From: Globodera rostochiensis
Taxonomy: Eukaryota; Nematoda; Chromadorea; Rhabditida; Heteroderidae
DNA: 64,000 nt
NCBI GenBank assembly: GCA_018350325.1
Contig: JAEVLN010000006.1
Coordinates: 2,618,693-2,682,692 of the forward strand
Direction: 5' to 3'
In this document: piece by piece, positions 32,912 through 46,000 of the stretch
Layout of the letters: each line of letters begins with the position of its first letter
How positions within the stretch are numbered: position 1 is the first letter of the stretch
Made by a program: the position numbers and the translations under genes
The notes under the pieces: generated by a model
Databases searched by the model: none
What the model saw: the letters and a program-made list of their open reading frames with translations, nothing else
What the model was told of the DNA's origin: nothing

Positions 32912-34429
32912 ATGGATAGCGTGCCCAACAACAATTCCATGCATCATAACGAAGACGAACGGTCGACAACGAAATGGATTAAAATTTGTAAGAATTTTTG
33001 CACTAAATTAATGGGCCAGAATATTGAGAATCCGGGACTAGGAGTCAGGCACGTAGCCAGGGAGGGCATGCCCCCCCCCCCGAAATGAAATTTGAGAAAA
33101 AAAAGAGAGGGGGGGACCCTTTTGTTTCTCACTTTTACAATTTTATTAACGAGACATTAAAATTTCAAAAAATTTCTCCGGCGGCGCCTATCGGCACCGC
33201 CGACCCCTCCCATTCTTAAAAAACTTCAAAAAAAGTGCTGATTTTGTAAATTTTGGTTTAAAACTGGAAAAGTGTTAATTTTTTTATTTTTCTTTCTTGT
33301 TTTAATTAGGCTTGTTTTTTTTAGTGATGTCTGAACATTATCTTTTGAGTCATTCCCGGATTTTCAAGTTTCAGTATTCGGATCCGATACTCCCGGTACC
33401 ATCTGGGCTTTTCGTTACATTCAAAATAGACGCGAAACGCTAAAATCGACAGATTAAAGTCACCAATTTAGCAAAATTCCCCAAAATAGCATTTTTTTTT
33501 TCTTCATAAAGCCTTTGGAAAATGTTTGTTTTTGGTGGGCGTAGAATGCGAATCTGACCTCCATTTCGACCGATTTTGAACCCGGTCTCAAATTCGAATG
33601 TTGCACAAAAAATTAAAATTTTCAAAAACTCAATTTTGGCTTCAAAACATTTAAATAGTATGAATTCGATCGATCATTTTGTTTTTTTTTGTAATGATTG
33701 AATTGGGAGGCCTTCTAAAACAAATTTTTTTTCTTTTGAAAAAGACCCAAATAGGAGGGATTCAAACAACATTTGTACCACGGATGGGCAAAATTCCGGA
33801 TTTCGGGTTTTTTGGCGTTTCGGATTTCGGAAATACCGGGATTTTTGGCTTTTCGGATTTTTGGGATTTCGAGTTTCGCGGATTTTTTTTTCCCGATTTT
33901 GCACATCCCTGATTTGTACCCTAATTATAAGCTAAAAACTATTTTTTTTTTAATTTTGAAAAAAGTCCCAAATAGGAGGAATTCAAACAACATTTTGTAC
34001 CCTAATTATAAGCTAAAATCATTAACACTGTCTCATTGGCCGCTTTATTTTTTTTTTTTTGTCATCGGTTTAGCTTGTGGCCTCAGTTCCGCGGTGTGCT
34101 TTTGCCTTGGCCTTCGCGCCGCCCGAGCGCAGGCGGCGCCTTGGCGGCCCGGCGAGCTGAGCCGGCGCAGCCTCTTGTCGGGCACCGGACTTGCCATGCA
34201 AGCATTTGGCATTGCAACAGTGCTGTCCGTGTCCGGGTACATTCTGTTGTTGGTTGCCGTGTCGGGCGTGCTCGGCGTGAACACGTGGAAGCAGTTCGGG
34301 CAAAAAATGACAAATTTCTTTGGCGATCGCTTACGAATACCAAAGGGCACATCGACGGAGGGGGGAGTTTCGTCGTTTACGGAGCTATTGGAAATGGCTT
34401 CACAGGATCCCATCGCAAAAAGGAGATAA
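32912..34429 (+). CDS. TMEM242: TMEM242-like mitochondrial membrane protein (143 aa)
   Basis: Exon 1 (32,912-32,987, MDSVPNNNSMHH..., donor GTAAGA) joins in phase to exon 2 (34,074-34,429, acceptor GTTTAG). The product is 143 residues, close to the roughly 140 of vertebrate TMEM242. The order matches: a first membrane helix (CGLSSAVCFCLGL), then GTGLAMQAFGIATVLSVSGY and a second helix, then LGVNTWKQFGQKMTNFF, which corresponds to the family's 'LGVHS..DFR.KMQ..FP' block, and RIPKGTS. In vertebrates the protein helps assemble the ATP synthase c-ring; that role is inferred here. Intron 1 contains a GC-hairpin element and a small MITE. Confidence 0.8.
33051..33265. repeat. GC-hairpin element copy in the TMEM242-like intron
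   Basis: It starts 'aggcacgtagccaggg' and carries one CGGCGGCGCC-TATC-GGCACCGCCG core at about 33,178. It is a shortened relative of 21,349-21,977. A single arm of the GGAGGTCAGATTCGG family follows at 33,535-33,600. Confidence 0.6.
33779..33911. mobile_element. MITE with 8-bp target duplication ATTTGTAC
   Basis: The 133-bp element has ends CACGGATGGGCAAAATTCCGG and CAGGGATGTGCAAAATCGGG (second read inward), with an interior of 'ggatttttggc/tttcgg' words. ATTTGTAC lies exactly on both sides (33,771-33,778 and 33,912-33,919). The CAGGGATG start and 8-bp duplication fit the hAT group. Confidence 0.85.
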
Positions 34430-34559
34430 AAGCACAAAAGATTCTCTCAAAAAAAAAACTTTTTCAATTGCTTATTGTTTTTTTGGCACTTTTATTGTTG
34501 CATTGTTTTTGGCATATTCTAATGAACGGAAGAAGCTTTTTTGAGGTTTGAAATTTTTA

Positions 34560-35340
34560 TTAAAGGGAACGAGTCGGGCGGGGGTAAAGGGAAACCAAGA
34601 GGGGCGTAGAAAAATGCTTAGGTAGGGGGACAACTCAAAAAAAGTGAATTTTTAGTTGCATTTTTCAAAGAATTTTTTTTTGTTGAATAAATTTTTGAAG
34701 CTTTTAATGAATCTGTTAAGGGAGTTGCAACAATTTTTTTTGACGGTGCCACAGGGGCTTTGCTTTGCAAAATTTGTAATTTTTGGACCAATTTTCTTAA
34801 CAAATTGCCTTCAAAAAGTCAAAATTTTCTCCGACAGGCGCCTATCGGCACCGCCGACCCCTCCCCTCAAAAGTGAAGCAGAAACAAATGTGCATTTTTG
34901 AAAATTCGGAAATCTGCAAATTTTTCGAAATTTTAACAATTTTTTAACAAAAAAAAAAAAAAGTTTAAAATTCTAAAAAAATGACCGGAAATCTGCAAAA
35001 ACTTCAGAAAAACCTTACCTAAGGTGAAAAATCTGAATCTAATCATCTTTTCGACGGTCCTGAATTTGAACAATTTTTCAAAAATGATTTTCAAAGGTCG
35101 GCGTCGCCTGGGTTCTCTGAGGCGTAAAAATCAAATCTGATTACCATTTGAAGGTTTTAAACGCATGTTAAAAATACGATTTGAAAACGCTTAAGAAAAG
35201 TTATGCCAAGAAAAGCCCCGATTTTTGGCACTTTTTTGTAAAGAAAATTTTTTCGACCCCTTGAGCGGTTTTGCATTTTTTTGTTTGTTGCGCAAAAGTT
35301 CTCTTTAATGTGAGCTTTCAAATTCGGGCCTCACAATTTT
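34560..35340. other. Gene-free stretch with repeat relics
   Basis: It contains a partial GC-hairpin element (core at about 34,834) and degraded family arms near 35,020-35,160. No exon is supported. Confidence 0.5.
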
Positions 35341-35562
35341 AATTCGCATATGAATTAGAGATCAGACGAGATTCTCGATCAAAATCTCTTTTTCGAGATT
35401 GAGATTTTTCAGCGATCTCGATCGTTTAATTTTTTAGAGATTTTTGAAATCTCGCTTGGTCCTCAATTCTGAACTTTTTTTGTGCTCGGGTTTATGATTT
35501 TTTGTTTGACTCAACCGACCCGTTTTCCCGTCTTTTTCTATTCACATCATACACATAGTAAC

Positions 35563-35662
35563 TAGTGGTGCACGAGAGTCTCAGTCTCGACTCGAGAAAA
35601 GTCTCGGGTTTTTTGGGTCTCGGTCTCGAGTCTCGGTAAATTTTGGGTCTCGTGCATCACTA
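35563..35662. mobile_element. MITE with 8-bp target duplication ATAGTAAC
   Basis: The 100-bp element has ends TAGTGGTGCACGAGA and TAGTGATGCACGAGA (inverted), with an interior of 'gtctcggtctcgagtctcgg' words. ATAGTAAC flanks both ends exactly. Confidence 0.85.
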
Positions 35663-35879
35663 ATAGTAACAGAGTTAATCGAATATTCAACATGACTTCC
35701 AATTGCTTTTGTTTTTTTAAACTAAGTACACATTTTCCTTCTCCTTTCTCCTTTCCGCAAATTCTCCTCCTCCTCCTTCCAGAAATGTTGCTTTTAGCCT
35801 CTTAAATTTTTGGAAAATTAAAAAATAATTTCCCGCGTTTGTTTAAAAAAAATTCATGAGTGCTCCGATTTTTGGACCT

Positions 35880-36185
35880 GTAAAGTGAAATCAAGATTCT
35901 CGATCGAATTCTCGATACTTTTTTTAATTGAGATTTTTCGAGAGTTTTGATCGGAATTTCGAGATTAAACGCCGGACGATCGAGATTCTCAACCGAAATC
36001 ACGGTACCTTTCGATCGAGATTTTTTCAAGATTCTCGATCGAAATCTCGATACTTTATTAACTAAAAATTTTTCGAGATTCTTGATCAAAATTTCGAGAT
36101 TAAAGGCCGGACGATTAAAATTCTCGGCCGAATCTCGGTACCTTTCGATCAAGATTCCTGATCGAAATCTCGATCGGTCCTCAAC
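35880..36185. repeat. 'CGATCGAGATTCTCGA' repeat element
   Basis: Words such as TTCTCGATCGAAATCTCGA repeat in both orientations. It is part of the TAGAGCCCGGACTTGAGGAC element type. Nearby 36,190-36,780 shows poly-C runs and no supported gene. Confidence 0.6.
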
Positions 36186-36782
36186 TCCTTTCTGTAGTTT
36201 GTAATTATCTTCCGTTATTTCCCATCAAAAATGACGACGAATGGATGTATGGTGTGCTCCTCTTCTCCATTCCGCAAAAATGGGGTTCCCCCCCCCCCCC
36301 CCCGTTTTTTGCCCATTCAGTCCGTCCGCCATCATTTGGCACTTAACCGCAATATTTTTGGCTTGGCTCTGTCCCATGGGAAGGTCCACGGACACAAAAG
36401 AAATGCGAAAGCACAGCACGGCACACAATCTCTGGCACTTTTGGTGGACCGGAGAGTCGCCGGACTCTGATGATGGGCCAATTTCCCCCTCCCCCCCCCC
36501 CCCTCATTGGCCCCCACCACATTTTCCCACATCTCTCAAACGATTTTGGGGGAATGGATGTAAACACTGGCCGACTAAATGGCACTTGACTTTTAAACTG
36601 TCCTTTATTGGAAGCCAACAGAAAGAGAAACCCATTCTTGGCATTTGAAGCCATGCAAATTTAAAGAAAACAAAGACAGAAATTGTTCTGTGCCGTTTTA
36701 ATATTTCTTCATTCCTGTAAATTCATGAAAAATGTCCTTGGCACCCACTTGGGAATTGTTGCCGATGGGTGGGTTAAGTCCA

Positions 36783-36897
36783 GGCATGTAACCGGATGCC
36801 GGATTTCCGGACATTGGGTTCGGCATGCCGGAATCCGGACATTTTTGGGAGCTGGAATTCCGGATTCCGAATTTTTGACATCCGGTTACATCCCCGG
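36783..36897. mobile_element. Short inverted-repeat element (ATGTAACCGGATG ends)
   Basis: CATGTAACCGGATGCCGG is mirrored by CATCCGGTTACATCC. The flanks (GTTAAGTC/GTTTAAGA) are similar but not identical, so the duplication is only suggestive. Confidence 0.6.
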
Positions 36898-37029
36898 TTT
36901 AAGACCTACCTGGTTATCCGAGTGTTTTTGGGGAAATGTCGGGTTAAAATTATCTCTGCTGGCGTAGGTGTACAAAAGTCATCCTTTTTAGGGGACCTTT
37001 TGTTCCCGTACGGTTCAAGGATTTACATT

Positions 37030-37265
37030 TTTTATTCAGGTGACATTTTTGGTGACATTTTGTCCGATTTCCCATTAGGTGACCTTTTGTCCGATTTACC
37101 ATTAGGTGACCTTTTGTCGGATTTACCATTAGGTGACCTTTTGTCCGATTTACCATTAGATGACAAGTCCAGGTGACCTATTGTCCGATTTACCATTAGG
37201 TGACATTTTGTCCAGGTGACCTTTTGTCCGATTTCCATTAGGTGACATTTTGTCCAAAGTGATCT
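37030..37265. repeat. 28-bp tandem repeat (GGTGACCTTTTGTCCGATTT)
   Basis: About eight copies of a 28-bp unit 'aggtgaccttttgtccgatttaccatt' are present, the outer ones diverged. No gene is seen. Confidence 0.85.
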
Positions 37266-37977
37266 TTTGTCTACGTGCCCTCTGCTGGTCTTGATCGAAT
37301 TTCTGTCAAATCATTAGGGAATTCGGTGAGATTATCCGGCCTGTTTTATTAGTGCCATTCCAGCAGTATCCGGGATGGACCGGAGTATTATTATTCTTAG
37401 ATGGATGGCTTAAAATGGTATAAAACCGTCCAAAAAATGGGTCAATCCAAAAAGTGCCCCCGAGGGAACGACCACCGACCGTTTGTTCTTCCCCCAATGC
37501 CCGCCGGGCATAGTTTCCAAAACAAAAACATAATGCGTTTTGGCTGTGAGCGATTAAAATAGAATTCCAAAAAATGCCATGCCCACATTTCTTTTTTTAT
37601 TATTCCTCCGGGAAAAAGCTGTCAGAATAGCGCTTCTCCATCATCCATTCATCACTCCGAAAATTTGAGCAAAATGGGGGGAAACAGCCGCCCCCCCCAT
37701 AGGCACTGATCGAATCGAGAGTCTCGATTCGAGACGAGGGCATCTCTTGTGGTTTTTCTAGGCCAAAATGATGCCACAAATCCATCAAAAAATAAAACCG
37801 CCGCGGCATAATTGGTAGAGCCTGGAGTTGATTTTATGCAAAAAGCCCTAAAAAAACCCACCAAATCTCGGGCAGATCAAATTTTGTTTCCATTTTGAGC
37901 CTTTTTTAACTAAATAAATTATTGGAATAAAAAGTTCAGCTACATCTGAATCCAAAATAGTCTTATAAATAGGGCTC

Positions 37978-38546
37978 CCGGAAAATGCGTCAGTGGAAAA
38001 TGCGACAGTGATTATTAAAACATGCTAAACATGTTTCTGGAGGTTTTTGGGGTCTAAGAATCCAATTCTGAGCTCTGTTACAGCCAATTCCGAACCCGGA
38101 CCAGAATTCGAACATTTGGTCGAAAATTCAAACTTTTCAAAAATCAAGTTTCGCGGCTAACCCGTCCGAAGCCAACCACGATTGCCAATTCTGTCTAGTA
38201 CTGAAGCTAAGCCTAAGCCAACCTCGCTTGGGATTTGTTAGGCTGAGGCCTAAGCATAGCTTAAGCCTAGCTTAGGCTTAGCCTAAGACGTTAGGAGATT
38301 AAGTTTTGGCTTGGGTGGGATTCGAGACACTTTACAACGAAAGTAATAATCGAATTTATACTTTTGGATGATTTTCAGACCAAACTGGATTTTTGTAAAA
38401 TTGTTCAAATTTGGTTCGAGGTTCGAGGTTCGAAATCGGCAGAAATGGACGTTAGAATTATAGTCTAAACCCCTAAATCCGATAAAAACACTTTTTTCTC
38501 GACTTTTGATAATCACTGACGCATTTTCTATTGACGCATTTTCCGG
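37978..38546. mobile_element. Inverted-repeat element with ~40-bp CCGGAAAATGCG ends
   Basis: Both ends read inward as CCGGAAAATGCGTCA, then GAAAATGCG and AGTGATTAT. Inside lies an inverted pair of the GGAGGTCAGATTCGG family and a run of 'taagcctaagc' words, suggesting nested insertion. TATAAATAG occurs near both flanks but not adjacent, so I do not claim a target duplication. Confidence 0.75.
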
Positions 38547-38554
38547 TCACCTAT

Positions 38555-38725
38555 AAATAGAGTTCGGACTTGTGGACCGACCGAGATTTGATCGAGAATT
38601 AAAATGTCGAAATTTAAACTCGAGATTCGTTCGAGATCGCTGAAAAATCTCGGCAAAAATTCGTCCATCGAAAATCTCGTCGAGATTTTGTTCGAGAATC
38701 TCGGTTGGTCCGATCTCTGCTTATA
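38555..38725. repeat. Degraded TAGAGTTCGGAC element
   Basis: It has 'cgagattcgttcgagatcg' words with inverted outer ends. It belongs to the same type as 40,573-40,756 but without a clear duplication. The following 38,730-40,028 holds 'gtcggggatcggg' words (39,600-39,925) and the likely promoter of the next gene. Confidence 0.5.
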
Positions 38726-40028
38726 GTGGCCTTTTTCACACCCTCCGTTCACACATTTTGTGATCAGCAAAAAACCGCCCGCAACAGTTGGCCAAAAATC
38801 ACTTTTTGGCTGACTGATTTTGTGTCACATTTATTATTGGAGGGTCCGATGAGTGGCCCCTAAACTTTTGAGTGGTCATTTTGAGGTGTTATTTATTGAC
38901 AGAGAATCCAATCGACTTTGAATCTCGGAAAATCTTTTTATATTTTAGCGATTTTGTTGTTGTTTCATTGTCTAATTTTAAACAGAAATTTACAACAAAT
39001 TCTACATAAACATTTCAACACCCATTTTGTGGATAAAAATATTACACACTTTGGGATTAATCCATTTTTTCTTCGTCCATTTGACAAGCGCCAAAAAATG
39101 AGACTGCCATAATAATTACGGCACTCCCCGCCCGGGGGGGGCAGGGGACAGCGGCACGATGACTGAAGGAATGGGGAAAAAATTCGACCCCCGGGCGACT
39201 GCAATTTCCCCCGGGGGGCAAGGCAGGCAACCAATTATCTCGCACGCTGTTGGACTTTAGGGGGGCAAAGTAAGAGTAATGTGTGCCGTCATTTGCAGGA
39301 GTCATTGTTGAGAATGGCACACATAACAATCATTTTTATTTGCTGTTGCCGGTGCCAATGAAATCGCGGCATGTGCCAAATTTGACATGGCGCTGTCAAG
39401 TTGTTTGGGGACCAGCAGAAACTAACTCTTGCTGGTCCTACTTACCCTGCGGCGCCGATTTGCAAAACTTAAAATCTTCGTATTTCCCCGATCGAGCAAT
39501 CATTTTGCCAACTTTTATTCTTATGGGTTCGTGGAATTTACACGAAATTTTTCCAGAATAAAATCAGGTCTAAACAAAAATAATTATCAAAACCGTTTAC
39601 AGAATTGGAACCCCGACGTTCGGGGAGGGAAAAGTTGGCGATCGGAGTTTGTCGGGGTTGAAAGGTCGGGGATCGGGGTTGGGGAATAACAAATTGTCGG
39701 GGAAGGCACTGTCGGGTATCGGGGTCGGGGATTGATGCAAAATCGTCGGGGTCCGGGTTGACGGGGAAGGCACTTTCGTGGACCGGGCTTGGACCCAAAA
39801 TCGTCAGGGTCCGGGTTGGGGAAGGCACTGTCGGGTATCGGGCTCGGGGATTGTGCCAAAATTGTCGGGGATCTGGGGGGATTGTGCCAAAATCGTCGGG
39901 GATCGGGGTGCCAACCCTAATTTTAAATTTCTGCACGCACTATAAGTACCTATATGGTTGTTTAGCGGACTTTAATTCGGCACATTGTTGTAGCAGAAAC
40001 GGACTCCACATTCAGCCCACAAAATGCC

Positions 40029-43000
40029 ATGCCGTTCACGACTCTTTGTACTGCTTGCACATATCGGCTAACAACAAATTGTTTCGTCTTGTTACTGTTG
40101 CTTTTTGGTGCAATTGACATCGTTTGCCCGAATCATCATCATCAGCATCAAAAACATTCGGTGATTGATCATCAAAATTTGTCCACGCTCAATTTGTCAA
40201 TGTCCGAAACTTTGACGGGTGATGGATTTCGACTTGAACTGCTCGAACTTCTCGCCGCTTTGTTCCGGTCGAGCAGCAATGACAAACCAGCGACCACAGA
40301 ACGACGACAACGACGACCCAAAGCGATGGCACAACGACGACGCGACCCGCGCTTTTTCGGCGACAGCGCACAGTTGGCACTCCAAGAGGAGCAGGAGGAG
40401 CCGGAGCACGGGTCAGACATGAACGCAAGGGTCAGTGTTATGCCGGGGGGTATGAACACGATTCAGTGCCTGGGGGCAAGCCAAACCAGTCATTCAAAAT
40501 TGGGCTTTGGACCCTCCCCTCCTCCCGAAGCAATTGTTGACCAATTCTTCCCATCTGGCGCTAGGTCTTGACTAGAGCCCGGACTTGAGCTTCGATCGAG
40601 ATTCTAATCTCGGTCTCGAAAAATCTCGTGAAGCTCATTTAGTCGAGCGAGATCTCGAGGTCGAGATTTTTTTCGAGAATCTCGTCGAGATTTTTTCGAG
40701 AGTCTCGTCGAGATTTTTCGAGCCTCGAGACGAGATCTTGTCTCGACCGGGCTCTAGTCTTGACCTGTTGGGCATTTCGTCCTGACACGCTTTCCCTTTC
40801 TTCTCGTTCCTTCGAATTAATCTATCTGATCCGTGTCAGCTTGATCCTTTAAAAGCGCCGGAGGAATAAAGTTTATGTCCGTTTCAAAAGGGTGCGTTTA
40901 GCGCTTCGGGGCATTGCCCGGGGGGTTGGCCCCAACTAGGGAGCTCAAAATGCCCTATTTTTATGGCAAATGCCATAATTTTGGAAATATGCCATATTTC
41001 CACACTTGCCATAATTTTGCCATATTTTAGAACTTTGTGGAAATTCTCATTTTTTAAGGGAAAATGAGAATTTCCCGAAAATAGTGCTCCTCGATTCGTA
41101 CGCCGACCCCCTCCCGCAAAAGTGAAGCAGAGAAGCCTCAAAAAAAATTGTTTTTTTTTTTTTGAAAATTTCTTAAGAGGTTGCCATAAAAATGCCGTAT
41201 TTTTGACCCCTCGATGCCATAAAAATGCCATATTTTTGGAGTTGGTTGCCATATTTCTCGCAGATGAGTTGGGGTCCCTGGGCCCAACGCCTATGGGGGA
41301 AAGTCCCCCATTTTAATCAGAAATTTTGAAATTTCAAAAAAAAAATTGTTTCATGCAGCACGCTCCGGCGCACTTTGCCCGAGTTCGAACGCGTGATGAG
41401 GAGGAGCGATTGTTGGAGGAGGAATTGCGCGCGGAATTTGTGCGCGTGTCGATCAGCAACGATCCGACGACGGATGTCACCCATCGGTTTCGCAAGAAGA
41501 CATACGGTAAGTTGAAGGGAGGGGGGGGGAGCAAACTGTACATACCGTATCTCCTAAAATAGAGCCCCCCCCCGGGGCTCTATTGTTCAACCCCCCCCCC
41601 CCCCCAAAGGGGGGCTCTATTTTGGGGGGGGGCTTTATTTAGGAAAAACGGTAGGTGTTTATTAGAGATCGGCCAAACCGATTTTTCGAATCGGGACTCC
41701 GGCGTCTCGACTGGTCGGCTGGGTCGGGATCCCCACCAAATTGCCGATCAATTCAAAAAAGGCTGAGTCGGGATCCCGATGTCGGAATCCCGACCAAAAT
41801 CCCGATCAATTAAAAAAAGCTCCGAATTAATCCCGCAGCATCTGACCCCCCCCGGTCTTTAGTGGGTAATAATTTCGAATTTATCGGTCTCGAGCTTTTT
41901 TGAGTGTGTTGGCAGGGAGGGGTATTGAAATTTTTGACAATTTTTATGTTCAGGAATTTTGTTCATTTTCCTAAAGTCAATTTTATGGGCAGGCTTTTAG
42001 GCTTTGTCACTTTTGTGGACATCACTTTTCAGAGTTTCTGATTTACAAAGGCAATTCATAGTTTAAAACAGGCATGCTCACGGTTACCAATTTCCTTAAC
42101 CGTAACCGCCCGTCCTCAAACACTCATAACCGTTAACCGCCCGTAACCGCACGTCCTAAAAATCTCATAACCGTTAACCGCCCGCGGTTAACCGCACTAT
42201 TTAAAAATCAATAAAGTTTTCCAGATTTCAAAAGATTAAAACTAATTTTTTCCGATCGTGATGTGGCGTCTTTCTAAAATTAATCAAAATTGATGTGTAT
42301 TGAACTTAATAAGTGATTTTTCTCAGATTTTGTCAATGAATAAAATTTTAAATTTTCTTTCTAACACTTTCATGATTAAAATCTAACAAAGCGCGACCGA
42401 TCAGAGAATTTTTTTTCTGTTTTTGTGCATTAGTTTCCTAAAATATTTTTAAGAGAGGGGGTGGGGGTTCGGCGGTGGACCGTAACCGCCCGTCCTCAAA
42501 ATCTCATAACCGTTAACCGACCGTAACCGCGGTGCTTTAAAATTCCATAACCGTTAACCGCGGTTAGCCGCGGGTATCCGCGGTTAACCGCGGTTACGGG
42601 TAACCGTGAGCATGCCTGGTTTAAAACAGTTTTTTAAATAAATTCTTGGACCTTATACTTTGTTGGAGCTTGAATTGCGTATCTTTTCGGGGGGGGGGGG
42701 TTAATTTCCAAAATTTGAATTTACGGGTCACGCGATGTGTAAAAAAAAGATTTTTTGAGGTTCGGCGAGGTCAGTCTCAAAATTTTGACGATAGCGCCGT
42801 TATTTTATCGAGACGAACAAAGGGATATATATTATTGGCCCCAGGGGCTATAAAAATTTAATTAGCCCATTCAGTGACAATGAATGGTGGTGAAAGTGTG
42901 CCCCCCCCGAGGGACGATTAATGGGATTATGGGCCGCCTCATTAGGGCTTAGTCACCGCAAAATCTTCCCATCTCAATATTGGTTCCTCCTCAATTAGTG

Positions 43001-46000
43001 GCAGCAGCCGATTTTTCTCATCAAATCGATTTGCCCGGGGGCAAATTTTCAAAAAAAAAAAAAGATTTCCCGATTTTTGAGCCAATTTTTTGGGGGATAT
43101 TTTGCCTCTCTCAATTTTTTTCTAATATTTTTCTCGTCGGGAAGTCATTGCCCCTTTAGCCTCTCGCCCCGTCCCAATTTTGCTCAATCTTCCACATAAT
43201 TTGTTGTTTAATAATCGCGTGCCTCTCCCGCCCCCCCGGGGGGCTTTTTCGTCGTCTCAAGGAGTGCGGTGAGCCGCCAGGCCCCCGAGGGGAAGCAAAA
43301 CTTTTTTTGTCGTCGTAAGGCAAAAGTGCCAACGGTTTTTCATGTGGTGGTGGCACCAAACAAACAAATTGTACTCAGGGGGGGGGCTCTAATGATTGGC
43401 TTACTGTTAATTTTTTGTTCACCTTAAAGGCATTTTGGGGAGTGTTTTAAGCTTTAAATTGGAATTTAAAGGCAATTTATTCAATCAATTACGCTTAAAT
43501 ATTAGATAAATTAATCAATTAAAAAATGTGTTAATTTCGCTTCTCAATTCAACCGCTTAAATATTCTGTAAATAATCAATTTAAAAAAATTTGTTAATTT
43601 CGCTTCTCAATTCCAAAAGTTTTTCTCCAAAATTTCACGCTCGAACCGTAATTTTTGTTTAAAACAACTTTTCTTGTTCCTCGTTTTTCGACGGTACTCA
43701 CTCATCTATATCTCATCATGGCATTGGCATTGGCATCCATCCACTCAATGCCAAATCGACGGGGGCCTAAATGGTTGGCCAAACCCCCCGGGGGTGGGGG
43801 GGGGAAGTTGGTTCGCTAGGGGGGACATATATTAATCGAGGTCCTCCAAAATTCAATTTTGTGTGTGTGTGCCCGTCCCGTGTCCCCTTAAGGTGAATTG
43901 GACAAATTTTGGAGAGTTAAAACCAATTTTTGGCGCTATTTGTGTGCAACGGACGAGGGCTCTCAATTTCGTGCCAATTTGGCCCAAAAATTTGGCCTAC
44001 TGTTTGTTTTTTGGCATTATTTTACAAACAAATTTAACCCCCGAAGCATCATTTTGTCTGTCATTCATTACACGACGTGCCGCGATGTTCAAAAGTGCCA
44101 ATTTAAACAAATGATCCAGCCAGACCTGACAATTTGCGTTTTTTTTTTTGTTTGACTTAAGAAAGGGTGACAATTTGAATTGTGGCAAAATGTCATTTTG
44201 CCATAAAACTGCGCAGTGCCATTTTAAAGCCAAAATTGAGATTTTCAGATTTTTTTTAATCCCCGAACCGAGACATGCTTTCTCTAAGCCGCGCGGCTAT
44301 TTCCTATTTAAAAGAATTTGCATTAAAAAAAGTCAAATTTCAGAAAATGCCATTTTAGGACAAAAAAAAAAAATTGGGAATTTTGAATTTCGGGCAATGT
44401 GCGTCTGTTTAAAACCTTTTCAATTAACAAAAGGCACAAAAACAAAACTCCCTAAACTCAGTAAATTGCTGACATTTTGCTGATTCAATCCAAGAAAACT
44501 GGAAAAAAAATTTTTGCGGTTTTCCTTGATACTGATCAGTGAATAATGCTTTTTGCTCCTCACCCGCCGGTGGCTAACCCTTCGAGAATCTAATAATTGA
44601 TTGATCGGAAAATGCCTGTGTGTGGCCACAATGGAAAATGAATGACGCGGGGAGGGGGCGGGGGGGCGGGGGGAGCAGAAGGTTTTGTGGCCAGATGGAC
44701 GCACATCTGTCCTCCCCCCTGGCACTTTAAAATCAGCATTGGCCATAAATTTTTTAATATTTTTTGGCCAACAAACCAACCTCCCCGTTGGCATGGCTGC
44801 TGCATTTTCTTCCCCCCGGGCGGCGGTTCTCTGCTCATTAAACATTTAAATTGATCAGAGGCGCATCAAACAAATGTGTGCCCGTTTCGTGTCTTTGTGG
44901 CGCCACAGATGTTGACCAGTGTTTTGTTTGTTCCAGCTTGGCCTGTTCTGTTCCTGTTCTATTCTGTTCTAAGATTTCAGAACAGAACAGGAACAGGAAC
45001 AGATTCAAAATTGTTGGAACAGCAAAACACTGATGTTGACACATCACATTGACAATAAATCCGAGAATCCCGAACTCTAATAAAACAAGAATGGCAAAAA
45101 CGCTTAAGAAAATAAGAGTCATCTCTCTTTGTGTGTGTGTGTTAATGATGGTCAGAGAAAAAAAGCAGATGAATAAGTTAGTAAAACCCTTCCTATTTTG
45201 AGAAAAATTTTGGATCTAGCTTTCGTAAAGCGCCGGCGGCAAAAATCCAGATCCAGAGCAAACTCCAAGCCACCGGAAGCCCCCGCCTGATTTAGATTCT
45301 GATCCAGGCGTCCAGAACGTGCTCGCTAGCCTAAACTGGGGGGGGGGGGGGAATTTGCTTAATTGAAAATTGATTGAAATACTTTTTCGGTTTGGTGACG
45401 GCCCGGCCCGGCCATTGAAAATTGGAATCTGCCGGAGGCAATTTTGACCTTAATTGAACAATTTGGACCTTATTTGACTTGTCGAGCACAATTTCGGCAC
45501 ATTCCTAGGCTTTTTTCTTTGCTTTTTTATTTATTTTTTTAATTTCCACCACCCGCCCTCTTGCGGCAACCGGCGCCAAGCCACCGCCGATCACACCTTT
45601 GTTTGGCCATTTTGCCTGGGAATGGGGGAACAACCGGCGGAGAGGACAACGATTCGCACATAAATTTATTGAACCCGTTGAATAATTGTTGGGCCTAAGC
45701 CACCCTGGCTCGGGGGTTTGTTGGTAAGCCTAAGCCTAAGCCTAACAAACCCCAAGCCAGGGTGGCTAGGCCTAGGCCTAACGAACCTCAAACCTAGTTT
45801 TAATTTGGGGAGGGGGTCGCAAATGGGAAAGTACCTAATTGTTGTTGTTACTGGTTCCAAATCGAACCGAAACCGATATTCGAGCGTGAACCACAACCCC
45901 CTAATAATCGACGTTCGAGTTATGCACCCACGAGTTTGGCAACCCCCGTTTTTTGGTTTATCCCCGAACCCCGTGCCCCCGATATTGTTACCCCCGGTGG

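Noticed and set aside
36231..36654. Overlapping open frames near 36.2-36.65 kb on both strands
   Set aside because: They cross poly-C runs, show no domain and have no matching splice sites.
39283..39561. Plus-strand open frame and a short hairpin (GGACCAGCA/TGCTGGTCC) at about 39,408-39,440
   Set aside because: The frame has no recognisable domain or splice context, and the 9-bp stem is too short for a microRNA precursor.
43863..44233. Open frames of about 80 residues on both strands
   Set aside because: No conserved motif, no phase-matched neighbours, and located in an ODR-2-like intron.
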